A stretch of 21,722 nucleotides of DNA from DASRCB01 sp035653295 (GTDB lineage Bacteria > Acidobacteriota > Terriglobia > Bryobacterales > Bryobacteraceae). The notes under the pieces are model-generated. The model made no database searches, had not been told where the DNA came from, and worked only from the letters and a program-made list of their open reading frames with translations. The stretch is from assembly GCA_035653295.1 (NCBI GenBank), contig DASRCB010000218.1:1-21722 (forward strand). Reading direction: 5' to 3'. Of this stretch, positions 1 through 5,768 are shown one piece after another; position 1 is the first letter of the stretch; each line of letters begins with the position of its first letter. The translations under genes and the position numbers were made by a program.

Positions 1-506
1 GGGCCCAGGGTTACGTGTTCGGTCCAGGCGATCGGGCGATCGAGCGCCGACAGGTTCTCCACCGTTTCCTCGATATTCAGGACGCCGCCCGGCGCGAGCC
101 GCAGGCGGCGCTCGAAGGCCAGCTGGGCGACCGGCATGCGGCAGCGGCAGGTCATTTGGCCATCGCCGGCGCTGATTTCGTAAGGCACAATGGACGCCTC
201 GCCGTGAACGGTCATACCGGCCGCGGCCTCCTCCGGTGAGGGGCCCCCGAATAAATCGAGGCACAGATTGTGGCCCATGATTCCGGACAGCAGCTTACTT
301 TCCGCATCCGCGCCGTACTCGGGATGCGTTTCCAGAGCGTGCGTCGAGGGCTCGATGGAAGGCCACGGCGGAGTCCACAGCGGGTTGATGCCCGTTGGCT
401 TGTGGAGGATCTCCGCGATATGGCCGCCCTCAACAGTGACGGTAACGCGGGTATCCTGGTCTTCAATCTTCCATGCGCGTCGGTTGCGGTATCGGATTTC
501 GCCCAT
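1..506 (-). CDS. Aldose-1-epimerase-like (galactose mutarotase fold) protein, C-terminus beyond window
   Basis: An open minus-strand frame runs from an ATG at 504-506 to the window edge without a stop, giving 168 codons; the C-terminal part lies outside. The visible part starts MGEIRYRNRRAW and contains MTVHGEA near residue 98 and WTEHVTLG at the last visible residues. The HGE box and the W-x-x-HVTLG box are typical of the β-sandwich sugar-epimerase fold, including acidobacterial proteins annotated as aldose 1-epimerase. Members bind a sugar and interconvert anomers, but the substrate here cannot be told. No signal peptide is visible, so it is probably cytoplasmic. It lies 67 nt downstream of the methyltransferase-like gene on the same strand and could be the tail of that transcript. 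No strong ribosome binding site was found. The frame is convincing because it is uninterrupted and matches family boxes; the specific function is less sure. Confidence 0.75.
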   Translation of the reverse strand, partial: MGEIRYRNRRAWKIEDQDTRVTVTVEGGHIAEILHKPTGINPLWTPPWPSIEPSTHALETHPEYGADAESKLLSGIMGHNLCLDLFGGPSPEEAAAGMTVHGEASIVPYEISAGDGQMTCRCRMPVAQLAFERRLRLAPGGVLNIEETVENLSALDRPIAWTEHVTLG

Positions 507-573
507 GTGGGTAGAAACAGATTATTATTTCACTGCAAGGATGGGGCGGAGAAGGTCTGGATCAACCGGGCGG

Positions 574-1191
574 CTACCGGCGGACCATCACTTCGCGCAG
601 ATTATCCCGTGTGACGTAGAACTTGATTGCGCCCCATTGCTGAAAAACCTTCTCGATGAGGCGATTGTTGAACACCTGCGCGGGCGCGCGCTCCCCCCGC
701 GGAATGATGGTGACGGTGCGGGCGTTATTGATGCGGTAGTGATAGATCGGTACGGTGCGGGCCTTTTCGTTTCCGTGAAAAATGGCAAGCAGGTGCGCAT
801 CGGGGCGCATGATATGGTACAGCCGGTCCACCAGCGCCTGGAGTAACTCGGGGCCAAGAAACTGGAGCGTATCCCAGACCAGCGCCCCATCCACAGAACA
901 TTCCGGGAAATCGAATCCCTGATTGACGAATTCGTCGATGCGCTGCGGATCGGCCTGCCGCTCCAGCATTCCTTCGGCGGGTCCGAAGGCGTCATCCAGG
1001 CTGCGCAGTAAATCGTCGGCATACAGGCGGTGGCCCATTTCGGTTATAAAGCTGATGTTCGCCTGGCTCGCGCCGGCGAGGTCGATCAGGGACAGGTTCT
1101 CGCGGTCGCGGATGGAGGCGAAAAACTGATCCAGGCCGTTGCTGGTGCGTTGCTGTCCCGTGCCGGACGGCGCTGCCGGAGAACGACTCAT
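574..1191 (-). CDS. Class I SAM-dependent methyltransferase-like protein next to bactofilin
   Basis: The product has 205 residues. After a poorly conserved N-terminus it shows IDLAGASQANISFI at residues 36-49, which sits where a class I methyltransferase has its glycine-rich SAM loop. An acidic segment DGALVWDTLQFLGPE follows near residues 100-114, corresponding to the post-β4 region, and then a helix-turn with MRPDAHLLAIF, equivalent to the usual 'L-x-P-G-G' strand. This order fits the Rossmann methyltransferase fold, but the SAM loop is degenerate, with no GxGxG, so activity is uncertain. No signal or membrane segment is seen. It starts 17 nt after the bactofilin stop, so the two are almost surely co-transcribed, suggesting a role linked to bactofilin filaments or envelope modification. 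The substrate is unknown. Confidence 0.72.
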   Translation of the reverse strand: MSRSPAAPSGTGQQRTSNGLDQFFASIRDRENLSLIDLAGASQANISFITEMGHRLYADDLLRSLDDAFGPAEGMLERQADPQRIDEFVNQGFDFPECSVDGALVWDTLQFLGPELLQALVDRLYHIMRPDAHLLAIFHGNEKARTVPIYHYRINNARTVTIIPRGERAPAQVFNNRLIEKVFQQWGAIKFYVTRDNLREVMVRR

Positions 1192-1208
1192 TTCCGCCGG
1201 GACGCCCT

Positions 1209-1817
1209 CTATCGCTTCACTTCGGCGGCGTCGATCGAGGAGTCCGGTTCGGAAGGCGCCTGCAGCACGGTCTGGGAGGGAGCGTATCCGCTCTCTTTGT
1301 TCTCTTTGCGCGCCCGGCCGCCGCTCGCATCGGCGCGTACGATATCGATGCCGCCCTTGAAGAACGCGCCGTCCTCGATCATGATGCGCATGGTGCGAAT
1401 GTCGCCGATGAGCCGCGCTTCGCGGCGGACCTCGGCTCGCTCGCCGGCCTCGATATTCCCGTACACCTGCCCGAGCACCACCACTTCCCGAGCCTTGAGC
1501 GTGGCCTTGACGCGCCCGTTCGGTCCGATGGTGACCTTGTGTTCGAGGGCTTCCACGGAGCCCTCCACCTCGCCGTCGATGGTGATGTCCTCACGGCTGT
1601 AGATCTGGCCCTTTATAGCCACAGATTTGCCGATCATAGCGGGGCCTCCGCGGGCGTAGTCTGTTTCGGGTATCCGCTGCGACGGTGGCGGCGCCACGGG
1701 AACCGGCTCGCGCGCCGCGGGAGGCGCCGGGGCGGGCGTCGAAACGGGCGCGGTATAAGACGTGCTGCCGGCAGCAGGCCGGGGCGGGTACTCTTCGTCT
1801 TTACGTTTATTCCACAT
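1209..1817 (-). CDS. Bactofilin (polymer-forming cytoskeletal protein)
   Basis: The product has 202 residues. It has a proline-rich, disordered N-terminal tail (about residues 1-58), a bactofilin β-helix core (about 60-165) beginning IGKSVAIKGQIYSREDITI, and a charged, low-complexity C-terminal tail. The core has the repeating hydrophobic-glycine pattern of the DUF583/bactofilin family, for example GEVEGSVEAL, GRVKATLKAREVVVLGQV, YGNIEAGERAEV and ARLIGDI. Bactofilins assemble nucleotide-free filaments on the inner membrane and recruit cell-wall or polysaccharide enzymes. The tails on both sides of the core are usual for the family. An AGGAG stretch lies about 11 nt before the ATG, a rather long spacing. 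The gene leads a pair with the methyltransferase-like gene downstream and follows suhB after 65 nt. The family call is confident; the cellular role is not defined. Confidence 0.93.
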   Translation of the reverse strand: MWNKRKDEEYPPRPAAGSTSYTAPVSTPAPAPPAAREPVPVAPPPSQRIPETDYARGGPAMIGKSVAIKGQIYSREDITIDGEVEGSVEALEHKVTIGPNGRVKATLKAREVVVLGQVYGNIEAGERAEVRREARLIGDIRTMRIMIEDGAFFKGGIDIVRADASGGRARKENKESGYAPSQTVLQAPSEPDSSIDAAEVKR

Positions 1818-1859
1818 GCTCGGGAAAACTCCTCGTGGTTGTTCTCATGTTACTACGCG

Positions 1860-1882
1860 GTTCCGCTCGCATTCGGCGGAAC
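1860..1882 (-). terminator. Perfect 7-bp hairpin directly after the suhB stop
   Basis: GTTCCGC (1860-1866) and GCGGAAC (1876-1882) are perfect inverted repeats with a 9-nt loop. On the minus strand the hairpin starts immediately after the suhB stop codon (1883-1885) and precedes the bactofilin gene. There is no U-tract, so it may be a weak or factor-assisted terminator, or a 3'-end stabiliser between two parts of one transcript. Confidence 0.4.
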
Positions 1883-2719
1883 TCAAGTGCCCGCCGGGCC
1901 GTGTTCGGCCGATATCTCCGGCAACGGGTACTGGAACGTGCCGGCAAACACGTCCGCGAACACGGCCAGCAGTTCGTCGTGAATCAGGCCGTTATCGGCG
2001 GCCACGTGCGGTCCGCGAACGTTCACTGGTCCGCCGTTCATGTCGGAGGCGCGGCCTCCCGCTTCGGCGACAATGAGCACACCAGCGGACATGTCCCACG
2101 GATTCAGCCCAAACTCCCAGAACCCGTCCAGCCGTCCGCACGCCACCCACGCCAGATCGATGGCCGCCGCTCCGGCGCGGCGGATGCCGTGGGTCATCAT
2201 CGCCAGCTGATAAAAGAAGTGTACGTTCAGGTTGCGATGTCTCTTGCGGCTCGGGAAGCCGGTTGCCAGCAGGGCGCTGTCGAGACGAGGTGCGCGGCTT
2301 ACATGGATGCGCTCACCGTTGAGGAAGGCGCCTTCCCCTCGCGCGGCCTGAAAGAGCTCGTCGTGCACGGGGTCGAAGATGACGCCGGCAACCAGTTCGC
2401 CCGCGCGCTCCAGAGCGAGGGTGACGTTGTAGATCGGAAATCCGTGCGCAAAGTTGGTGGTGCCATCGAGGGGATCGACGTACCACCGAAACTCGGAAGC
2501 GTCGGTTTGATACCCACCGCCCTCCTCGGCCACGATGGCGTGCGTGGGGAAGCGCTTCCTCAGGTTTTCGACAATGAATCGCTCCGAGGCGCGATCCGCC
2601 TCGGTGACGATGTCGAACTCACCTTTGCTCTCGGCGCGAACATGGCGTTTGAAATACCCGGAGAGCAACGCCCCCGCGTCGCGCGCAATGCCAATCGCGG
2701 TATCGAGTTCCGGCGTCAA
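1883..2719 (-). CDS. suhB: Inositol-1-monophosphatase family protein (SuhB type)
   Basis: The product has 278 residues, the usual size for the inositol monophosphatase family, Mg2+-dependent enzymes that remove phosphate from inositol-1-phosphate and related compounds. All metal-site motifs are present: VAEEGG with E65/E66, the WYVDPLDGTTNF box with D82 and D85, and the C-terminal NPWDMSAG box with its catalytic Asp, followed by VAEAGG. In other bacteria SuhB also acts in rRNA transcription complexes; whether that holds here cannot be read from sequence. No signal peptide is seen, so it is probably cytoplasmic. It begins 6 nt after the stop of the Hfq-like gene, so the two are co-transcribed. 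A 7-bp hairpin directly follows its stop. The substrate could also be another sugar phosphate, such as histidinol or fructose bisphosphate, since the family is broad. Confidence 0.93.
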   Translation of the reverse strand: MTPELDTAIGIARDAGALLSGYFKRHVRAESKGEFDIVTEADRASERFIVENLRKRFPTHAIVAEEGGGYQTDASEFRWYVDPLDGTTNFAHGFPIYNVTLALERAGELVAGVIFDPVHDELFQAARGEGAFLNGERIHVSRAPRLDSALLATGFPSRKRHRNLNVHFFYQLAMMTHGIRRAGAAAIDLAWVACGRLDGFWEFGLNPWDMSAGVLIVAEAGGRASDMNGGPVNVRGPHVAADNGLIHDELLAVFADVFAGTFQYPLPEISAEHGPAGT

Positions 2720-2725
2720 CCCGCG

Positions 2726-2962
2726 CTACTCCTCCACCGTTTCGTACAGGTACTTGATATCGTGCTTGTAAACGAACAGGTTCGGGCCGTCGTCGCGGGT
2801 CAGGCGAATGAATGCCGCATCAAAGAACTCAATGCGCCCTGAGAGTTCGCTGTTATCGCTCAGGCGGATGCGCACGCGCACGCCGTTATCCGTAAGGCAG
2901 CGAAGATAATTGACTTCCTCGAATGTCTGCTCGGGCGCCCGCTGTTTGGATTTGCCGGCCAT
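2726..2962 (-). CDS. hfq: Hfq-like Sm-fold RNA-binding protein (divergent)
   Basis: The product has 78 residues. Residues 16-76 align end to end with the Sm fold of Hfq: the Sm1 strands run from VRVRIRLSDNSELSGRI through EFFDAAFIRL, and the Sm2 motif FVYKHDIKYLYE carries the diagnostic Y-K-H (Y65, K66, H67). Hfq forms hexameric rings that bind U-rich and A-rich RNA. This copy is divergent. The position of E. coli Gln8 is Glu16, the rim arginine patch is replaced by Thr24/Asp25/Gly27, two extra residues precede the YKH motif, and the C-terminal tail is short and acidic. RNA specificity may therefore differ. It starts 6 nt after the VWA gene stop and ends 6 nt before suhB, so it sits inside an operon. 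The fold call is firm; full equivalence to Hfq is an inference. Confidence 0.82.
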   Translation of the reverse strand: MAGKSKQRAPEQTFEEVNYLRCLTDNGVRVRIRLSDNSELSGRIEFFDAAFIRLTRDDGPNLFVYKHDIKYLYETVEE

Positions 2963-2968
2963 CGGGTG

Positions 2969-3898
2969 TCAGCGCTCGGAATCCTCATAATAGCCGCTGC
3001 GCGTGATGGGCCGCAATTCCGGGCGCGACAGCTTCACGGCAATGGAATGGAAAACTCCTGCTGTGGGCGGAATGGAGCGCGGGTAGTACCCGAGCAGATA
3101 TTGCGTGCGCAGTTCGCGCAGGACGTCGCTGAAGGCGCGATCCAGCTCCGGTCCGGGAGCGGGCGTGAACACGCGCCCGCCGGTGCGCTGGGCCATGGTG
3201 GTGAGCGCATTCTCGCCGCCAACATTGCGGCCGGCGTCGTTGCGGATGGGGACCACCACAATGGGGTACAGCACGGCGTCGGCGCGCTGGGCCGCCTCCA
3301 TGGCTTCATTGAAGCTCTTGCTGCTGACCGTGTCGTCGCCGTCGGTGACTATGATCATGACGTGGCGCCCTTCGCGATACTCCATCTCGCGCGCGGCATA
3401 AAAAATCGCATCGTAAAGGCATGTTCCGGCCTCGGACTTCAGGTGGCGCGCATCCCGCTCCAGGCTGGCCAGCTTACGGGTGTAGGAACCGTAGGTGACC
3501 TGCCAGTTGAAGGTGTAGAACGCAGCGGCGTCGCTCGGATTGCCTTCGCGAATGAGGGCGTTGAAGAAACGGACGACGGAATCACTCTCGGTTTTCAGTT
3601 CGATTCCCGTGGAGCCGCTGGTGTCGACCAGCATGGCGACGGAGAGCGGCTGCTCGGTCTGACGCTCGAAGACCGCGATCTCCTGACGCACGCCGTCGTC
3701 GAGCACGGTGAAATCCGAGCGATCCAGGCCGGTAACGATTCCTCCAGCGGCGTCTTTGACGGTAACCAGCAGGCGCACCAGCCGGACATTCACGCGGATG
3801 TCGGCCTGTTGCGCGGGCACGATACCGGCGCAGGCGAGCAGCACCGGGGCGGCGATCAGCGGCCAGCGACGGAGGAATCCCACTCGCCATCCACCCAC
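2969..3898 (-). CDS. Secreted VWA-domain protein (acidobacterial VWFA-related type)
   Basis: The product has 309 residues. An N-terminal basic-hydrophobic signal sequence (FLRRWPLIAAPVLLACAGIVPA) precedes a mature start near QQADIRVNV. A β-rich region with VRLLVTVKDAAG and FTVLDDGVRQEIAVFE follows, characteristic of the 'VWFA-related' acidobacterial family. Then comes a von Willebrand A domain with a complete MIDAS motif DTSGS in VAMLVDTSGSTG (about 92-96), the conserved Thr region and VTDGDD. Such domains bind ligands through a divalent metal; the partner here is unknown. The start is a GTG at 3896-3898 that overlaps the end of the moaD-moaE fusion by 43 nt; an in-frame GTG at 3881-3883 gives a shorter signal peptide and is equally possible. 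The protein is probably exported. Confidence 0.88.
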   Translation of the reverse strand: MGGWRVGFLRRWPLIAAPVLLACAGIVPAQQADIRVNVRLVRLLVTVKDAAGGIVTGLDRSDFTVLDDGVRQEIAVFERQTEQPLSVAMLVDTSGSTGIELKTESDSVVRFFNALIREGNPSDAAAFYTFNWQVTYGSYTRKLASLERDARHLKSEAGTCLYDAIFYAAREMEYREGRHVMIIVTDGDDTVSSKSFNEAMEAAQRADAVLYPIVVVPIRNDAGRNVGGENALTTMAQRTGGRVFTPAPGPELDRAFSDVLRELRTQYLLGYYPRSIPPTAGVFHSIAVKLSRPELRPITRSGYYEDSER

Positions 3899-4575
3899 AC
3901 TTCACCGTCCGCGAAATGTTCTTTCTTCCAGATCGGCACGAGCCGTTTCAGGCGATTGATTCCTTCCAGCGCAGCGTCGAAAGCAGGCCGGCGATGCGGC
4001 GCCGAAACAACGACGGCGACGCTGGTTTCTCCCACGTTCATACGGCCCAGGCGGTGCACGAGGGCCACCCGGCCGACCGCGAATTCACGGACCAGACCGG
4101 CCCCGATTCCGGCGAGAACGCGAATCGCCATGGGTTCGTAGCATTCGTAGTCGAGGAACGAAGTGGGCCGGCCTTTGGTGTTGTTGCGCACCACGCCTTC
4201 GAAATTGACCACGGCGCCATCTTCGCCGCGGACCAGCGAACGGGCCAGCGCCGCCGCGTCGATGGGCTCACGAGTGAGGGCGAAAAGACAGCCAGGCGGG
4301 TCATCGACAACCGCATGCGTCCACTTGCCCGCCCCGCCGCTTACAGGCGGCAGCAGCGCGACCTCATCTCCGTCGGCGATGGAATCGCCGCGGGCGGCGA
4401 ACGCCTGATTGCGAGCCATTACGATGCTTGCGCTCATCTGCCGCAGGCGCGGAAACAGCTGCGCGTAGTGATCGAAAATTGCGCCCAGAGTGGCGTTTTC
4501 GGGCATGTCGAGGCGATCTTCCGCCACGCCGGCGATGTCCCGGAGAACGCCGAAAAACAGTACTCTGACGCGCAC
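3856..4575 (-). CDS. Fused molybdopterin synthase, MoaD-MoaE
   Basis: From the GTG at 4573-4575 the product has 239 residues. Residues 1-81 are a MoaD-type ubiquitin-like sulfur carrier starting VRVRVLFFGVLRD and ending LLPPVSGG. Residues from about 84 on are MoaE, the large subunit of molybdopterin synthase, with VNFEGVVRNNTKG, the LDYECYEPMA box, VHRLGRMNVGETSV and the catalytic-lysine segment VPIWKKEHF. Together they convert cyclic pyranopterin monophosphate to molybdopterin. The frame stays open upstream to 4725, but those 50 codons do not look like MoaD, so I place the start at the GTG just before the first β strand; no good ribosome binding site supports any start. In the fusion the Gly-Gly that must accept sulfur is internal. 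No other moa or moe genes are in the window. It is first in a minus-strand gene run. Confidence 0.87.
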   Translation of the reverse strand: MRVRVLFFGVLRDIAGVAEDRLDMPENATLGAIFDHYAQLFPRLRQMSASIVMARNQAFAARGDSIADGDEVALLPPVSGGAGKWTHAVVDDPPGCLFALTREPIDAAALARSLVRGEDGAVVNFEGVVRNNTKGRPTSFLDYECYEPMAIRVLAGIGAGLVREFAVGRVALVHRLGRMNVGETSVAVVVSAPHRRPAFDAALEGINRLKRLVPIWKKEHFADGEVWVDGEWDSSVAGR

Positions 4576-4690
4576 GTCATGAATGTTAACAGACGGTTCC
4601 CGCGGTGGCCCGGTTCCTTGTTCGTTACCGATCAAGCGGTTGGCTGAGAGACAGATGCCGCGGCGCGAAATCGTCGACCGGCACGGCTCA

Positions 4691-4718
4691 GCAGGGGGTC
4701 CGCCCGGACAAACCCTGC
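4691..4718. repeat. Two-level inverted repeat upstream of moaD-moaE
   Basis: GCAGGG (4691-4696) pairs with CCCTGC (4713-4718), and inside it TCCG (4699-4702) pairs with CGGA (4705-4708). The CCCTG arm can pair instead with CAGGG at 4726-4730, giving two mutually exclusive hairpins. It lies 116-143 nt upstream of the proposed moaD-moaE start, so it could be in the 5' leader of that transcript. No function is shown. Confidence 0.35.
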
Positions 4719-4749
4719 CCACCATCAGGGAGAGGTCAGTACTGCCTGG

Positions 4750-4782
4750 TTTGGCGCAACAGCAGTGACATACGGTGCCAAA
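4750..4782. repeat. 8-bp inverted repeat in the divergent region
   Basis: TTTGGCGC (4750-4757) and GTGCCAAA (4775-4782) form an 8-bp stem with one G-T pair. The centre-to-centre distance of 25 nt is compatible with a spaced regulator site or a hairpin with a 17-nt loop. It lies between the two divergent genes, so it could act on either or both. No regulator is encoded next to it. Confidence 0.35.
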
Positions 4783-4856
4783 TGACCGCCATTTTTCGCG
4801 TGCGTTTTCGCGGAGTTGGAACTATACTTCAGGTGGATTCATAACCTCCGGCGCGG

Positions 4857-4862
4857 TATGAT
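4857..4862 (+). promoter_or_regulatory. Possible -10 box for the 49-residue membrane protein
   Basis: TATGAT (5 of 6 matches to TATAAT) lies 35 nt before the ATG at 4897. No convincing -35 box is found at the right spacing. A second candidate, TATACT, is at 4823-4828. Similar TA-N-N-AT boxes precede several other plus-strand genes in the window. Confidence 0.3.
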
Positions 4863-4896
4863 CCCGCGCAGCGGCCTTATGGACAGGGAGGTGTTT

Positions 4897-5046
4897 ATGT
4901 TTGACAGCCTCGACGAGCAAATGAAGGCCGATGACAATCGATCGGAATCCGCCAAGTCCCGCTACATGCGCTGGGCCGTGGGAGGCCTGGGCGGGCTGAT
5001 CATTCTCGGCGCGCTTCTTTTCGGTGTGGCCCGATTCGCAGGCTAG
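4897..5046 (+). CDS. Small single-span membrane protein, 49 residues
   Basis: The product begins MFDSLDEQMKADDNR and has a charged, polar N-terminal half. Basic residues (KSRYMR) precede one clear transmembrane helix, AVGGLGGLIILGALLFGVA, and only four residues follow (RFAG). By the positive-inside rule the N-terminal domain is cytoplasmic and the protein is tail-anchored. I chose this start over in-frame upstream ones because AGGGAGG (4885-4891) sits 5 nt before the ATG. Its stop shares the bases CTAG (5043-5046) with the stop of the convergent gene. I do not recognise a family or function. The strong ribosome binding site and clean helix argue for a real gene. Confidence 0.72.
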   Translation: MFDSLDEQMKADDNRSESAKSRYMRWAVGGLGGLIILGALLFGVARFAG

Positions 5047-5534
5047 TCTGCAGCTGTTTCCGACACCGGGGCGGCTGCGATCATCCGCATGACCGCTTTG
5101 ACCTTTTCTGAGTATTCAGGACGCGGGTTGTAGGTCCCGAGGATCTGATCGGTGTTTTTGTGCCGGTAAAGCGGTGAATTGGCCAGCCGCGCCGCGACGG
5201 CGTGGATCCCTGCGCGAACCGAAGTGAAGGCCTTGTGGCAGTTGTCCCAACCAAAAACGTTGTTATTCCGATAGTCTTTCCCACCGCCGGACTCCACGAA
5301 AGCAATACCCGGCAGTAAGCGCCAATCGAGTCGATTGCGGTCCGCCGCAGCTACGAACTCGTCGGCTTCGGACGCCAGAGGGGACTTCTTCCGCTGGAAG
5401 AAGTGCTTCAATTTCAAGCATCTGTCATCTGCAAGCGCCTGTTTTGGCGGGTGCGGCTTATCCATCCGGGCCGTAATCGGCGCGGTGAGCAGACCGGCCA
5501 CCATGGCAAAACGTTTTGCAGTGGAATTTGGCAT
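5043..5534 (-). CDS. Exported lysozyme/glucosaminidase-fold protein
   Basis: The product has 163 residues. The N-terminus (MPNSTAKRFAMVAGLLTAPITA) is a likely signal peptide or membrane anchor. The rest resembles the lysozyme-like fold of glucosaminidases and lytic transglycosylases: LDWRLLPGIAFVESGGGK with E81 in the position of the catalytic glutamate, NNNVFGW shortly after, a segment TSVRAGIHAVAARLAN, and YNPRPEYSEKVKAVM near the end. Such proteins cleave peptidoglycan glycan strands or bind them. The start is supported by an excellent ribosome binding site, AGGAGGGA at 5544-5551. A weak promoter, TTAGCA-17-TACACT on the minus strand, can be proposed upstream. The 3' end abuts the small membrane protein gene, sharing stop bases. 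The family is probable; hydrolase activity is an inference. Confidence 0.78.
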   Translation of the reverse strand: MPNSTAKRFAMVAGLLTAPITARMDKPHPPKQALADDRCLKLKHFFQRKKSPLASEADEFVAAADRNRLDWRLLPGIAFVESGGGKDYRNNNVFGWDNCHKAFTSVRAGIHAVAARLANSPLYRHKNTDQILGTYNPRPEYSEKVKAVMRMIAAAPVSETAAD

Positions 5535-5543
5535 TCCAGATTT

Positions 5544-5551
5544 TCCCTCCT
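5544..5551 (-). promoter_or_regulatory. Strong ribosome binding site for the lysozyme-like gene
   Basis: Reading on the minus strand, AGGAGGGA lies 9 nt before the ATG at 5532-5534. It is one of the best Shine-Dalgarno matches in the window and fixes the start of the exported protein. Confidence 0.7.
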
Positions 5552-5768
5552 GAAAGAGTGTAGATTGCGGATTAAAGCTTGCTAAGGCGATGAGAGTAAG
5601 AAAGGTTGCGCTCGGCGCGGCGGCCGGAGTCGCAGCCTTACTGCGGGATCACAAGACCGGCGGGGCAACTGAATGCATACGTCAGATTATACCAGACACG
5701 GGTGCGGCTTTTCCCAGCTAAGTACATGAAGGAATTGGGGTACTGCTCGTGGACGGCGATGCTGCGTT

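Larger units (their letters stand above)
4576..4896. other. Divergent intergenic region of 321 bp
   Basis: This gene-free stretch separates moaD-moaE (minus) from the small membrane protein gene (plus). It holds two inverted repeats, listed separately, a TATACT box at 4823-4828, a TATGAT box at 4857-4862 and a strong ribosome binding site at 4885-4891. I looked for a molybdenum-cofactor riboswitch upstream of the fusion gene but could not recognise its conserved core. Confidence 0.6.

Noticed and set aside
15..846. Plus-strand open frames at the left end
   Set aside because: They lie antisense to the epimerase-like and methyltransferase-like genes and have arginine/serine-rich, family-free translations. 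The minus-strand frames carry recognisable motifs.
1685..2842. A 385-codon plus-strand open frame
   Set aside because: It is the antisense of suhB and parts of its neighbours. High GC makes long antisense frames common; its translation shows no domain or ribosome site.
2966..4141. A 391-codon plus-strand open frame
   Set aside because: Antisense to the VWA gene and the end of moaD-moaE, both of which have clear family motifs.
4576..4725. Extension of moaD-moaE by 50 codons at the N-terminus
   Set aside because: The residues do not resemble MoaD or a signal sequence, and the segment contains the inverted-repeat leader; the GTG at 4575 begins right at the first MoaD strand.
4576..4800. Molybdenum-cofactor riboswitch upstream of moaD-moaE
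   Set aside because: The location is right, but I could not recognise the conserved core by eye. Only simple hairpins were found, listed as repeats.
5590..5721. 43-codon plus-strand frame between the lysozyme-like and MFS genes
   Set aside because: It begins with an ATG and has a small hydrophobic start, but there is no ribosome site and no sensible composition over its second half.
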